This document shows positions 45,075 through 54,999 of a stretch of 64,000 bases of DNA, one piece after another. The position numbers and the translations under genes were made by a program. Position 1 is the stretch's first letter. Each line of letters opens with the position of its first letter. The notes beneath the pieces are model-generated. The model was not told where the DNA came from, made no database searches, and saw only the letters and a program-made list of their open reading frames with translations. Source of the DNA: Parapedobacter composti (lineage in GTDB: Bacteria; Bacteroidota; Bacteroidia; Sphingobacteriales; Sphingobacteriaceae); assembly GCF_900112315.1 (NCBI RefSeq), contig NZ_FOLL01000004.1, forward strand, positions 1-64,000, in the 5' to 3' direction.

Positions 45075-47534
45075 TCAGAACTCTTTTTCTCCGAATTCGC
45101 TGCGCGGCAGTTTAAAGTCGCGCGTCAGTCTGTTTAGGTTAAAGGAAAGATTAACCATAACTACATCAACCTCATAAATATAATTTGTGGTTGTGTAAAA
45201 GTCCGGAGCCCAGGTGGTTATCCGTTGCTCGTTGCTCGACAATAAACCCATACCGATGTTCTGCCACTGCACCAGTGCGGTGAGCGCGCCGTCCATAAAC
45301 GTGTGTTTCAGTGAAAGGTTCGGTGAGAGAAACCTGGAGTCTTCCCCTTGTACGGTGGGCCGGTCTGACAGGAAATTTACATTACCCTGTATGCTGAAAC
45401 GCCGTGTCAATTGTACATTCGCGTTCGCGTTGATGGTATATACCCAAGCGGCATTTTCCAACCTATCGGCATAGTCAAGAATCACACCGCTTGTCCGGCT
45501 CTTGTATACATTAGTGCCTAAATAAAGCTGAGCCCACTTCACCGGGCTATAATTTGCACCGAGTTCGATACCCAGCCGCGTAGCCCGTTCGGCATTGGTA
45601 TATACCCGGTTCAGTATGGTATCCGCAAATACGTTATTGACCCGCTGTATCGGATTTTTGATATCCTGAAAATACACTGTCGTAAACCACGAGCCCTGTT
45701 TGAAATTCCGTATAGCACCCAGTTCAGCCAGGTAGATAAACTCCGGCAGGAGATTTGCGTCGCCCTGTTCCAACGTTTCGGAGTGTTCTCTTTCGGGAAT
45801 GGGGTTCAGCTCAAAATTGTTTGTACGTTGTACGCGCCGGCTTATTCCCGCCCTGGCTTTCCAGCGGTCATTGAATGTGTATAGGGCATTTGCTGAAGGA
45901 AAAAGGTTGTGCAGTGTCAGCTTATGTTCGCTCACATCCACGGATTGTACGTTTAAATCCCTGTCAGCATATTCATAACGCAGTCCGCCCATGTATTCCA
46001 GCCGCGCGCTGTTGCCCGAATACTGGGTATAAACCGAGTGAATCTGGTTCACCGCTTTCACCTTGCCGGTAAATTCAGGAACCACCGCAAAGTCCGCGTT
46101 GTTCATTTCACGCACGCGGTACACAAAATTCCCGTCCTGGTCATCCCGTCGGTATTGGTACCCGCTTTCCCATTTTCCCTGTCCGAGGGGTGTGCTAAAG
46201 TCTACTTTCCCACGGAATCCATTCAACGGATTGGTATAGGTACTTACCGTGTTTTGTATGGTATCAACGCCCTCAATATTGCGGTTCAAGGTAGAACCGT
46301 ACAAATCGGCCCGCTCATACAGTACAGTGAAGCTCAAAGACGCCCCGTCGGCGAACGCATGCGTATAGTCCAGGTTGCCCAGCACAAAATCTCCCTGTTT
46401 ATTCTGCAAGTTGGCATTGAAATACCGGCTCCGGCCAATAACAGCGCCCGTATTGATGTCCGTTGTCGTGTTATCATAATGGATATCGGCAATGCGATCC
46501 TGAAATTTATGACCGGCGAAAAAACCTATTGAAAACTGGTTACGTTCATCCGGTTTGAACCCCACATTGAATCGCCCGCCGTAATTATACTTGTCGAAGC
46601 TACGCTCGCCAAGCGACGGGAAAGCGGTGCGCCTGTTTCCGGTAATGGTATATACATCACCGTCCCTTAGTCCCGCATTATCGTTTCGAAGGTAATTTGC
46701 ACTCGCTGTAAGGTCCCAAGCTCCCCGGCGGTAGTTTATCGTCATGTCAGCGCCGTGGCGCTGTTGGCGTTCCATATTGCCGTAGTCTTCAATAGAAGGC
46801 AAGCCGCCCTGTACGTTGGCAACAAGTGCGAACCCATCATCCGCTCCGGCTTTAGTGATGATATTGATAATGCCGCCGCGGCCATCGGGGTCGTACTTCG
46901 CCGAAGGCGACGTGATGAGCTCAATGTCCTCCACCTGGTTGGCCGGTATCTGGCTCAGCATGGTAGCTGCATCCGCCTGTACCGGCTTTCCATTGATGAG
47001 TACAAGAAATCCCTGTGCCCCGCGCAAGGTGATCTGGCCCTGTCCGTCTACCGAAACGGAAGGCATGTTGCGGATCACGTCGATAGCCGTTCCGCCTTTT
47101 GCTGCCTGGAACTGTTCCGCCTTATAGACCTGTTTATCAATTTTGTTTACCTGCTGCAGCTGCTGCCCGGTCACCTGCACCTCATTGAGCAACTGTTGGT
47201 TGGCCAGAAGGCCAATCCGGCCGAGGGCGACATGCTGCTGGCCGTCGCCGATGACGATAGACGAAGATGCTGCCGGTTCGTAGCCCAGAAACTGCAAGCG
47301 CACCATGTACGTTCCGCGCTTCAGACCCTCGAAACGGAACAGGCCGTCCGCATCGGAAAGCTGTCCGTTTACCAACGACGAGTCTTTCATGGAGTACAAC
47401 GAAACACTCACGAATCCCAGTGGGACTCCAGCCGCCTCGTCAAAGGCGGTACCCGTGATGGTTCCCGTTTGGGACATGGCATGCAGGGTCATCACTACGG
47501 CAAGGATAACAGTTAGGAGGGCTTTTCTCGTCAT
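45075..47534 (-). CDS. TonB-dependent outer-membrane receptor
   Basis: The 819-residue protein has a signal peptide (TVILAVVMTLHAMSQTGTI), a carboxypeptidase-regulatory-like domain (GTAFDEAAGVPLGFVSVSLY) and a plug domain with RNMPSVSVDGQGQITLRGAQ, and a C-terminal barrel of the outer-membrane beta-barrel_2 type. Such receptors import iron complexes or other ligands using TonB energy; the ligand is unknown. An AraC regulator is encoded divergently in the genome order just upstream on the same strand and could respond to the same signal. Confidence 0.92.
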   Translation of the reverse strand: MTRKALLTVILAVVMTLHAMSQTGTITGTAFDEAAGVPLGFVSVSLYSMKDSSLVNGQLSDADGLFRFEGLKRGTYMVRLQFLGYEPAASSSIVIGDGQQHVALGRIGLLANQQLLNEVQVTGQQLQQVNKIDKQVYKAEQFQAAKGGTAIDVIRNMPSVSVDGQGQITLRGAQGFLVLINGKPVQADAATMLSQIPANQVEDIELITSPSAKYDPDGRGGIINIITKAGADDGFALVANVQGGLPSIEDYGNMERQQRHGADMTINYRRGAWDLTASANYLRNDNAGLRDGDVYTITGNRRTAFPSLGERSFDKYNYGGRFNVGFKPDERNQFSIGFFAGHKFQDRIADIHYDNTTTDINTGAVIGRSRYFNANLQNKQGDFVLGNLDYTHAFADGASLSFTVLYERADLYGSTLNRNIEGVDTIQNTVSTYTNPLNGFRGKVDFSTPLGQGKWESGYQYRRDDQDGNFVYRVREMNNADFAVVPEFTGKVKAVNQIHSVYTQYSGNSARLEYMGGLRYEYADRDLNVQSVDVSEHKLTLHNLFPSANALYTFNDRWKARAGISRRVQRTNNFELNPIPEREHSETLEQGDANLLPEFIYLAELGAIRNFKQGSWFTTVYFQDIKNPIQRVNNVFADTILNRVYTNAERATRLGIELGANYSPVKWAQLYLGTNVYKSRTSGVILDYADRLENAAWVYTINANANVQLTRRFSIQGNVNFLSDRPTVQGEDSRFLSPNLSLKHTFMDGALTALVQWQNIGMGLLSSNEQRITTWAPDFYTTTNYIYEVDVVMVNLSFNLNRLTRDFKLPRSEFGEKEF

Positions 47535-47557
47535 TTGGTCATATCATTTTCCGTGGG

Positions 47558-47565
47558 CAAAGGTA
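47558..47565 (-). promoter_or_regulatory. -7 promoter box of the TonB-dependent receptor
   Basis: TACCTTTG on the - strand, 24 bases before the ATG at 47534, matches TAnnTTTG. No matching -33 element was found. Confidence 0.45.
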
Positions 47566-47634
47566 GCGCAGCATCATCTGCAAATATGGTCAATTTGAAA
47601 ATAACACGGTATAATTGCTCGGCAGTCCTAAGGG

Positions 47635-48447
47635 CTAAGCCAGTCGGCGGAACGCAACCGGGGTGGTTCCGGTATGCCGTTTAAAATACTTGATAAAATG
47701 AGAGCTATCCCCGAAGTCAAGTTGGGCGGCAATTTGGCTCACGGTCATATCGGTGTACAGCAATAGACGTTTCGCTTCGCTCGTAAGGTGACCGGCCAGC
47801 ACGGCTGCCGCAGATTGGCCCGCTGCCCTGCGGCACACGGCGTTCAGGTTCTGTGGCGTGGTGTTGAGCAACGCGGCGTAATGGGCCACGCTATTCTTCA
47901 ATACATGGGTTTGTGCCAGCAATGCCTCGAAGCGCTGAAACATATCGGTAGGTACTCCGCGCTGATGTTCGTCTGCGCGTGCATATTGCAGCACCTTCGC
48001 AAGCAGCGCCTTGAGCAGCCCTTCCATTACCTCGTTGCGATGTGGAAGCGTCTGTTCCCATTCCCTGAGCAGGAGCGCGAAGAGCGAAGCTACCGCCCCC
48101 GGTTCAGGGATATGCAAGCACGTGTGTATACTCGCTTTCCGGAGGATATCCTGCAAGGATTTATCCAGACTATCATCAACATACTGTTTTTTGATAATGA
48201 GTACGTAGCCTTCGGGCTCGCCCTCCAGCTCCCAATGGTGGATTTGCTCTTTCCGGATGATGAACAGTACGGGCGGATCTACCGCATAACGCTTCCCGTC
48301 AATGGTATGCCAGCCCGCGCCTTTGGCGAGCCAGACAAACTCAAAATAGCTGTGGTGCTTGTGAGGGGCGGTGTTGCGGATATCCTTGCGGAACTCCGCT
48401 ACTTTGATAAGCTGGTGGCTGTCAATTTTGTTTTTTACGGTAAGCAT
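47635..48447 (-). CDS. AraC-family transcriptional regulator
   Basis: The product from the ATG at 48447 has 270 residues. The N-terminal half is a cupin-like sensor domain (HHSYFEFVWLAKGAGWHTID) and the C-terminal half has the two HTH motifs of AraC proteins (SVAHYAALLNTTPQNLNAVC and MTVSQIAAQLDFGDSSHFIK, then YFKRHTGTTPVAFR). It probably controls the neighbouring receptor gene or itself. A start at 48471 would add eight residues. Confidence 0.92.
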   Translation of the reverse strand: MLTVKNKIDSHQLIKVAEFRKDIRNTAPHKHHSYFEFVWLAKGAGWHTIDGKRYAVDPPVLFIIRKEQIHHWELEGEPEGYVLIIKKQYVDDSLDKSLQDILRKASIHTCLHIPEPGAVASLFALLLREWEQTLPHRNEVMEGLLKALLAKVLQYARADEHQRGVPTDMFQRFEALLAQTHVLKNSVAHYAALLNTTPQNLNAVCRRAAGQSAAAVLAGHLTSEAKRLLLYTDMTVSQIAAQLDFGDSSHFIKYFKRHTGTTPVAFRRLA

Positions 48448-48632
48448 GTGAAAAAGTGCTCGAAGATACAACTACGGTTTTGCAAATCCTATGATAACTG
48501 CATATTGAAATCAAAAACGCTTTATGTCTTATCGTGGCATTGTGAACAAATCGGTTTTTCATAAAATAAAACATCTGGTTTGCATGCTTGTTGGCTTATG
48601 TGGAAGTGATTCATAATGTGAGAACCTGAACG

Positions 48633-49172
48633 ATGGCGATACGTATAAGTTTAATTTGGTTGTGGGCTCCATGTGTGCTGCTATCGGTGGCACGGAATGA
48701 TGGCGGACGCGAGACAGGCCGTCTGAGTGATGGCGAATTTGTAGCATGGGCGGTCAGCGCAAGCCGGTTTGAAATTGAGGCAGGTGGGCTGGCTTATGCA
48801 AAAGCCGCAGACAACGGTATGATGGAGTACGGGCGTTTGCTGGCCTCCGATCGCGGCGCAATGTGTGCAGAACTGGCCATATTGGCTGATTCGGGCGGCT
48901 GGGATCTGCCTGACGGTTTGATGGCCAGCGAACAACGCATGCTAACAGCCTTAGGCGGGTTGGAAGGAGAGGCCTTTGAACGGGAGTTTATGCATAGCAT
49001 GGCACGCCACCGGGACGATATGGTGGCGTTGTTTGAGTGGGCAACGGGACCAGAGGGAGTACGGGACGATGAATTGCGGCACTGGGCTGCAACAAAACTT
49101 CAAGTAATGCAATCGTGCTTTTGGCAAGCGCCGGCCCGAACGGGCAGTATCACCGTGGCGTCTGCCCGCTAA
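48633..49172 (+). CDS. DUF4142 domain protein
   Basis: The 179-residue protein has a hydrophobic N-terminus likely to serve as signal peptide and a ferritin-like helical body with the DUF4142 pattern (LSDGEFVAWAVSASRFEIEA, GRLLASDRGAMCAELA, FEREFMHSMARHRDDMVALF). The family is exported, common in Bacteroidota, and has no proven function. The end overlaps the next gene on the other strand by 23 bases. Confidence 0.8.
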   Translation: MAIRISLIWLWAPCVLLSVARNDGGRETGRLSDGEFVAWAVSASRFEIEAGGLAYAKAADNGMMEYGRLLASDRGAMCAELAILADSGGWDLPDGLMASEQRMLTALGGLEGEAFEREFMHSMARHRDDMVALFEWATGPEGVRDDELRHWAATKLQVMQSCFWQAPARTGSITVASAR

Positions 49173-49842
49173 CCGGAGTAGCTATCGCCCGGGCGCCGGA
49201 GGCCGGTGCAAACCCTTTAATGATAAGCCAGGTGCCCAAGGCTACCTCAAATAGGCTGCTGGGAATAACCAGGTAACTGCCTATGTCCTGGCCGAACCAC
49301 TCAAACAGCAAACCTGCCAACAACAACAGATACATACTGATGCCCACGGCCGGTATTACTACCGGAACAAGGTGAAAACGCCAGAGCAGGTAGCAGAGGC
49401 CTAAACTGCTGATGGCAAGGGCAGCCATGGCCAGTGGATAACCGTAATAGTAGAAAGCTTCGGTTGTGGTGACCAGCGCTTGAAAATGGCTGGCCGGGGA
49501 AGGCGCGGTTAACGAACGGCCAATCATGGACTGCGATAGTACCGATAACGGACTGATTGCAAGAACTACCGCCTCAAACGATCGGGCACAAAGATAGCTC
49601 AGGGCGATACACTTGCTTAACGTTCTGAGCAGGGGATGGAGGAGTATGCCAAGGGCAGCAATGGCGATACAGTCGAGCACAAGCAGGATACCGCCGGTGT
49701 ATAGCATGCGATCTGCCGGCGCACCGGGGGTATACAGCCCCCCTGCAACTGCCGCTATGAAGTAGCTGCCAAACCCGTGCGCAAAAAAGGGAAGCAGGAA
49801 CAGGGCGCCGATAACGATGGAGTAATGTCTATGCAATTGCAT
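49150..49842 (-). CDS. DUF4386 membrane protein
   Basis: The 230-residue protein has about six hydrophobic helices with the DUF4386 pattern (ARSFEAVVLAISPLSVL, then FYYYGYPLAMAALAISSLGL and LLFEWFGQDIGSYLVIPSSL). It is an integral membrane protein of unknown function. It converges with the DUF4142 gene, overlapping it by 23 bases. Confidence 0.8.
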   Translation of the reverse strand: MQLHRHYSIVIGALFLLPFFAHGFGSYFIAAVAGGLYTPGAPADRMLYTGGILLVLDCIAIAALGILLHPLLRTLSKCIALSYLCARSFEAVVLAISPLSVLSQSMIGRSLTAPSPASHFQALVTTTEAFYYYGYPLAMAALAISSLGLCYLLWRFHLVPVVIPAVGISMYLLLLAGLLFEWFGQDIGSYLVIPSSLFEVALGTWLIIKGFAPASGARAIATPVSGQTPR

Positions 49843-49917
49843 AACATAGGTGTTGTTATGCAGGCAAAACTATATGCCGGAGACTGAATCTCCATTGACA
49901 TAGGTTAAGAAAACACG

Positions 49918-50361
49918 TTAGTTACAGGCTGCCGGATTGAACACCTGTCCGGTGCTGCGTACCAGCCGCCTGCCTTCTCTGAAGAAAATCTCTTCTTGGG
50001 TGCTATGCATGCCTTCTGCGTGGAAGTCATATAAGACGACCAGCGTGTCGCTTCGGAAACGGCCGGCTACGGTGCCGTGACTGTCGTCTATCTGATAGTT
50101 GTTAAATCGCAGCGTGCCGGATACGGAGTCGGCTTGGACGTGCAACCGCAGCGTGATGGTGTCCCGACCGTGTATATGTTGATAGCAGACAGTGTCTGCC
50201 AAAGGGGATATACCCGTGCTGGCCGAGACGGTGTCGTCATTGGCCGGTCGGGTTGCCGCGGTGCCGGCGTCCCCGGAAGTGCCCGTAGGCCGGCAGCCGT
50301 AACCCAACAGCAAACATAAGATTAAAAGCCGTTTAAAGCCGGCGTGTTCAAGTGCCTCCAT
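49918..50361 (-). CDS. Hypothetical lipoprotein
   Basis: From the ATG at 50361 the product has 147 residues with a lipoprotein signal, LLILCLLLGYGC, followed by a Thr/Ser/Ala-rich linker and a beta-rich domain (HIHGRDTITLRLHVQADSVS, TLRFNNYQIDDSHGTVAGRF). It resembles small Bacteroidota lipoproteins that measure charge or bind ligands, but no family is certain. Divergent from the penicillin acylase gene. Confidence 0.65.
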   Translation of the reverse strand: MEALEHAGFKRLLILCLLLGYGCRPTGTSGDAGTAATRPANDDTVSASTGISPLADTVCYQHIHGRDTITLRLHVQADSVSGTLRFNNYQIDDSHGTVAGRFRSDTLVVLYDFHAEGMHSTQEEIFFREGRRLVRSTGQVFNPAACN

Positions 50362-50458
50362 AGTTAACCTGTAAACAAAATCCATGCAAAACTGGGTATT
50401 GCCGTTGAAAACTTGCGGGTATAATTGAGTTTACTTAAGTTTGGGTGACGGTTATGAT

Positions 50459-52915
50459 ATGAAACTCATCAGATATTGCTGGCCATTGGCGGTGGCTATG
50501 GCTCTTATTTATGTATTTAACCGGGCTTGGGGCACGGTGCCACCGCTCGGCAAGGTTTTCAGTCCGTTTGTCGGGGTATTGCAAGCGGCACGGGATGCCA
50601 CTACGGAAGATACGGAGATCCGGCTGACTGGCATCCGGGGCGGGGTGGTGGTGCATTATGACGATAATGCCGTACCCCATATTTTTGCGGAGAATGAGGA
50701 AGACCTGTATTTTGCCCAAGGTTATGTGATTGCGCGTGATCGTTTATGGCAGATGGAGTTTTATACGCTCGTAGCTGCGGGAAGGCTTTCGGAAGTAGTG
50801 GGGGACGCGGCACTGGACTACGACCGTTTCAACCGCCGTATCGGTATGGCGCGGACGGCCACAGCGATTGCGGAACGCCTGGAAACGGATACGGTAGCCA
50901 ACCGGATGCTGCAGGCATATGCTAATGGGGTGAATGCCTACATCAACCAGTTGACTTACCAAGATCTGCCGGTGGAGTATAAGCTGCTGAATTACCGGCC
51001 GGAGCCTTGGTCGCCTTATAAATCCATTCTGATGCTGATGAACATGCGCTACACGCTGAACGGAGGGAGTAACGACCCGCGCCTGAGCAATGTACTTGCG
51101 AAACATGGCCCGGAGGTAGTGGCCAACCTTTTTCCGGATTATCCGGCAATGGAGTCGCCCATCGTTCCGGCGGGTACGAAATGGCCGTTTACGCCCGGAC
51201 ACATCCCTCCGGCGCCGGATACTGTAGCGGATCTGCCGGATAGCAATCCACTGGCGCTCCGCATACCGGAGCCGCGGCCGGAAATAGGCAGCAACAACTG
51301 GGCGGTGGCCGGAAACAAATCGGCTACGGGCCTGCCCATCTTGGCGAACGACCCGCATTTGCAACTGACACTGCCTTCTATCTGGTATCAGATGCAACTG
51401 TGCACGCCGGAGATGAATGTATACGGCGTGGCGTTGCCGGGAACACCGGCCATCATCATCGGGTTTAATAAGGATGTGGCCTGGGGTGTAACCAATGTGG
51501 GATCAGACGTGATGGATTTTTACCGGATCCGGTTCGGCGACGGGGGCTTTGAGAAATATTGGCATGATGGCCAATGGAAACAGACCGTGTCGTATGTGGA
51601 GCGTTTTAAACTGAAAGACGGCTCGGAAGTGTCCGACACGTTGTACTATACGCACCACGGGCCAGTGGTATACCACGATGAGCGGGATGCCGGCCGTACG
51701 CGTGGCATCCCTGTGGGATATGCCATGCGGTGGATAGCGAACGAGACTGACGGCGCGGATGTACTGGCCCTTTACTACCTGAACCGGGCTAAAAGTTATG
51801 AGGACTATCAGGAGGCACTGACCTATTTTACAGCGCCCGCGCAGAATTTCGTGTTTTCCAGCAACCAAGGGGATATCGCTATCACGGCCAACGGAAAACT
51901 GCCCCTGAAATGGAAAGGGCAGGGGAAATTCTTGCTGGATGGTACACTGCCCGCCCACGACTGGCCGGGTTGGATACCGCAGCGACATAACCCTGCGGTG
52001 AAAAATCCGGCGAGGGGCTTCGTGAGCTCGGCCAACCAGTTCCCGGCAGATACCACATACCCATACTACCTGGGCTGGCAGTTTGCCCATCCCAGCAGGG
52101 CGCTGCGCATCAATGAGCGCCTGGCAGCCATGACAGCCGCAACGGCGGACAGCATGCGGCTGTTGCAGAACGACAACTACAACGTGGACGCACAACGGAT
52201 TTTACCGTACCTGCTGCCTGTATTGGCGGGAGATGATTCCATCCGGCGGTCGGCTGAATTTGATGCTATAGAAAGATGGGATTACCGGAATGACGCGGAT
52301 GCCGTAGGGGCCACCATCTTTGAGCAATGGCTGGCCGATTTACGCAGGGCTATCTGGGCGGATGAATTCCCGGAAGCGGAACACTTGCTGCTGCCCAGCC
52401 TTGACCGTACATTGGAGCTGATTGAACGGGATCCCGGAGCCAAATGGTTCGATAACGTAACTACCACGGATCGGGTGGAAACCATGGATGATATTATCCG
52501 CGAAAGCTTCAGGACGACGGTGACCGGATTGCGTGAACGGTATGGGGATATGACGGCTGCAAACTGGGCGTGGGGCAAAGTGAAAGCGACGCGCATCATG
52601 CACCTCGTACCAAACTTCACTTCGTTCGGCCGTAAGGAGGTGATCAACGGCGGTGGTGCGGGCATCGTAAACGCCACAACGGGCACGCATGGTCCATCAT
52701 GGCGGATGGTGGTGCAACTGGACAGGGAATGGCCCGTGGCTTATGGTGTGTACCCGGGCGGACAATCAGGTAACCCGGGAAGCCGGTACTATGATAATAT
52801 GATTGACCGCTGGGCCGAGGGCGAGCTGGATACGCTGCTGTTTATGAAACATGCCGGAGAGCGCTCAGGAAGATTGATACACCAGATTGTATTGAAACCA
52901 GCATCAAAACCGTAA
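50459..52915 (+). CDS. Penicillin acylase family amidase
   Basis: The 818-residue precursor has an N-terminal membrane or signal segment (YCWPLAVAMALIYVFNRAWG). It then has the order of N-terminal nucleophile amidases: alpha chain, spacer, and beta chain starting at Ser278 in EIGSNNWAVAG, which becomes the nucleophile after self-cleavage. The oxyanion and substrate blocks LANDPHLQLTLPSIWYQMQL and WGVTNVGSDVMDFY are present. Related enzymes cut acyl amides such as penicillin G or acyl-homoserine lactones; the natural substrate is unknown. The ATG at 50459 is preferred to the upstream TTG at 50441. Confidence 0.93.
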   Translation: MKLIRYCWPLAVAMALIYVFNRAWGTVPPLGKVFSPFVGVLQAARDATTEDTEIRLTGIRGGVVVHYDDNAVPHIFAENEEDLYFAQGYVIARDRLWQMEFYTLVAAGRLSEVVGDAALDYDRFNRRIGMARTATAIAERLETDTVANRMLQAYANGVNAYINQLTYQDLPVEYKLLNYRPEPWSPYKSILMLMNMRYTLNGGSNDPRLSNVLAKHGPEVVANLFPDYPAMESPIVPAGTKWPFTPGHIPPAPDTVADLPDSNPLALRIPEPRPEIGSNNWAVAGNKSATGLPILANDPHLQLTLPSIWYQMQLCTPEMNVYGVALPGTPAIIIGFNKDVAWGVTNVGSDVMDFYRIRFGDGGFEKYWHDGQWKQTVSYVERFKLKDGSEVSDTLYYTHHGPVVYHDERDAGRTRGIPVGYAMRWIANETDGADVLALYYLNRAKSYEDYQEALTYFTAPAQNFVFSSNQGDIAITANGKLPLKWKGQGKFLLDGTLPAHDWPGWIPQRHNPAVKNPARGFVSSANQFPADTTYPYYLGWQFAHPSRALRINERLAAMTAATADSMRLLQNDNYNVDAQRILPYLLPVLAGDDSIRRSAEFDAIERWDYRNDADAVGATIFEQWLADLRRAIWADEFPEAEHLLLPSLDRTLELIERDPGAKWFDNVTTTDRVETMDDIIRESFRTTVTGLRERYGDMTAANWAWGKVKATRIMHLVPNFTSFGRKEVINGGGAGIVNATTGTHGPSWRMVVQLDREWPVAYGVYPGGQSGNPGSRYYDNMIDRWAEGELDTLLFMKHAGERSGRLIHQIVLKPASKP

Positions 52916-52921
52916 ACCGTT

Positions 52922-53284
52922 ATGTTATTGTACCTGCTGATTTTGTTGATAGGCGGACTACTGGCCGCAGTTGGGCCCTGGTGGATCATGGCCCCGGTAT
53001 GTTTTGGTCTATGCTTTTTTCTTGCACGCAGCGCATCCCGCGCGTTCCGGATATCGGCATGGGCGGGCGTTACGCTATGGGTGGGGTATTCACTTTATCT
53101 GCACCTGAAGGCAGAGGCAGACCTGGCTGGGCGCGTAGCGGGGATTTTCACGGGTGGGATGTCCGGTGTGCCGGGCATTGTGGTGGTAGCCGCGATAGCC
53201 GCGTTGGTGGCAGGGTTGGTCTGTGGCTTTTCCGGTCTGGCAGGCGCAAAGATGCGACAGCTTATACGCCGGCTTCCTGAATGA
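52922..53284 (+). CDS. Small membrane protein
   Basis: The 120-residue protein has about four hydrophobic segments (LLILLIGGLLAAVGPWWIM, SAWAGVTLWVGYSLYL, GVPGIVVVAAIAALVAGLVC). It starts seven bases after the acylase stop, so it is probably cotranscribed. No family was recognised. It ends 23 bases inside the next gene on the other strand. Confidence 0.65.
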   Translation: MLLYLLILLIGGLLAAVGPWWIMAPVCFGLCFFLARSASRAFRISAWAGVTLWVGYSLYLHLKAEADLAGRVAGIFTGGMSGVPGIVVVAAIAALVAGLVCGFSGLAGAKMRQLIRRLPE

Positions 53285-54197
53285 CCGACAGGGTCTTCCG
53301 CAGGCCGGTTTTCGCCACTTCCAGCAGATCTTGCTTCCAATAGTCCGGATTGTACAGTTCCAACGAAACACATTTTTCGAAACCGATGGCTTTCAGATCG
53401 CTGAGTATCTGCACCAGAGGCAGGATACCGTCTCCGGGGTATACCCGGTGGCTATCGTCCAACTGGGCGACGGCAGGTGCCGCCGGGGCATCGGCAAACT
53501 GGAAAATGGCAATGCTTTTGCCGTTGAGGAGCTTCAGCCCTTCGAACCCGCCTTCGGAAATGTACATGTGATAGGTATCTGGTATAACCATAGCGCCCGG
53601 ATGGTTGGCATCCAGTGCTACGGCCATAGCCTGGCCGAGCGTCTTTAACGGAAAGTATTTGACAAACACGAGCGCAGCTTCCAGGTTGTAGTCGTTCTTG
53701 GCCAGCTCAATAATATCACGGTAGCGTGCAGCTACCCACCGCTGATCGTAACCTTCACCTACGGTGTTAGGGATCGTCTGGATATGCTGTGAGCCGATGT
53801 CGGCAGCCATCCTCAGCCGTCGGCGTGTGTCAGCCAACGAAGCTTCGAACAATTCGGGGGTGGGTGGAAGGGCGTTCCACAGGCCGATCACGCTCGGCAC
53901 AAACAGTCCCCGATCTCGAATTTCCCTGCCCAGCTCTTTTAGATTGCCGCCCTCCGCTTCGAACTTCTCTAACTCGCCGTCCCAAGGTTCAATGGCATCA
54001 TATCCCGCTTCTGCGGCGATACGGACTTTCTCCGGTAGCGAAGCGGGCCGGATGGTGGCGGTATCCAGGCAGATGGGCCAGGGACTGGCGCCTTGCTGGT
54101 AACGCTTCTGCGGGGCGCGAACATCGGTAAGGGCGGAGGGGCTGGCCAACCATGCGCCGGAAACGGCACTTGCCGAAATGAATTGCCTGCGATCCAT
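53262..54197 (-). CDS. Exported sugar-phosphate isomerase/epimerase-like TIM barrel
   Basis: The 311-residue protein begins with a twin-arginine-like signal (MDRRQFISASAVSGAW). The mature part is an AP_endonuc_2/xylose isomerase-like barrel with EAGYDAIEPWDGE near the first strands, then MAADIGSQHIQTIP and PDTYHMYISEGG, and the closing SLELYNPDYW. Metal-binding Glu, Asp and His are expected at those places. The family includes isomerases and epimerases for keto sugars and inositols; the substrate is not known. The tail overlaps the small membrane protein gene. Confidence 0.83.
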   Translation of the reverse strand: MDRRQFISASAVSGAWLASPSALTDVRAPQKRYQQGASPWPICLDTATIRPASLPEKVRIAAEAGYDAIEPWDGELEKFEAEGGNLKELGREIRDRGLFVPSVIGLWNALPPTPELFEASLADTRRRLRMAADIGSQHIQTIPNTVGEGYDQRWVAARYRDIIELAKNDYNLEAALVFVKYFPLKTLGQAMAVALDANHPGAMVIPDTYHMYISEGGFEGLKLLNGKSIAIFQFADAPAAPAVAQLDDSHRVYPGDGILPLVQILSDLKAIGFEKCVSLELYNPDYWKQDLLEVAKTGLRKTLSVIQEAGV

Positions 54198-54243
54198 AGT
54201 GGTCTTGTTAAGGGGTTTCCCAAATATAGCCGACTTGGTTTAC

Positions 54244-54999
54244 TTACACAAATAAAAAAAGGGTGGAGGCCAGGATGAGCGTAACCATCAACAGTTTGAA
54301 TTGCTTTTCGGGCAAAACATGCACAATGCGTATACCCATAAGACCGCCGATGATGATGAAGGGCAAGGCGGTTAAATCCAGCAGGAAGCCGGTCCACGAC
54401 AGGTTGTCCCACACGAAAATCTGCAGGGGGATTTTGGCGTAGTTCAGTATCATAATGAACCACGCTCCAGTGGCAACAAAGGCATATTTGGGTAATCGCA
54501 TAGATAGGAGGTAAACCGCCAAAGCCGGGCCTGCAGCATTGCCAATCATCGTGGAAAATCCCACGATGAAACCAAACAGGGGTGAAAACCAAGGGGCAGC
54601 CGCTATTGCCTCTATTTTGCCCGCACGTTCCATCCAAAACAGGATAACCAGGCCCAGCAAAATGCTGCCTCCCATCAGGAATTTGAAACCCGCTTCAGGT
54701 ACGGCATGCCCGGCGGCAAGAGCCACAAGGAGGCCAGCCAGCGCCCAAGGCAGCGGCTTCAATACAAGTTGGCGGTGAAAGGCTTTACGGTAATAGACAA
54801 TGGCCATGACATCTGCCATGCAAAGAAGGGGAAGAACGATGCCTGTGGAGTGCTTGGCGCCGAAGAGCAGGGCAAACAACGGTACGGTGAAGGTGCCGAT
54901 GTTTTGGATACCGGTTTTGGACATGCCGATGAGCGTGGCACAGCAGAAAAAGAGAACCCACTCTGCGGGACTCTGGAGCAGGTGCGTGAAGTCAGCCAT
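54244..54999 (-). CDS. TauE/SafE family permease
   Basis: The 251-residue protein has seven or eight hydrophobic helices and the family blocks ATLIGMSKTGIQNIGTFTVP and FGFIVGFSTMIGNAAGPALA. Members export sulfite or organosulfonates, or move other small anions. The start overlaps the HAD phosphatase stop by eight bases, so the two are probably cotranscribed. Confidence 0.88.
   Translation of the reverse strand: MADFTHLLQSPAEWVLFFCCATLIGMSKTGIQNIGTFTVPLFALLFGAKHSTGIVLPLLCMADVMAIVYYRKAFHRQLVLKPLPWALAGLLVALAAGHAVPEAGFKFLMGGSILLGLVILFWMERAGKIEAIAAAPWFSPLFGFIVGFSTMIGNAAGPALAVYLLSMRLPKYAFVATGAWFIMILNYAKIPLQIFVWDNLSWTGFLLDLTALPFIIIGGLMGIRIVHVLPEKQFKLLMVTLILASTLFLFV

Noticed and set aside
49150-53284. 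Two convergent gene overlaps of exactly 23 bases (49150-49172 and 53262-53284)
   Set aside because: The equal length looks like chance; the two sites share no sequence.
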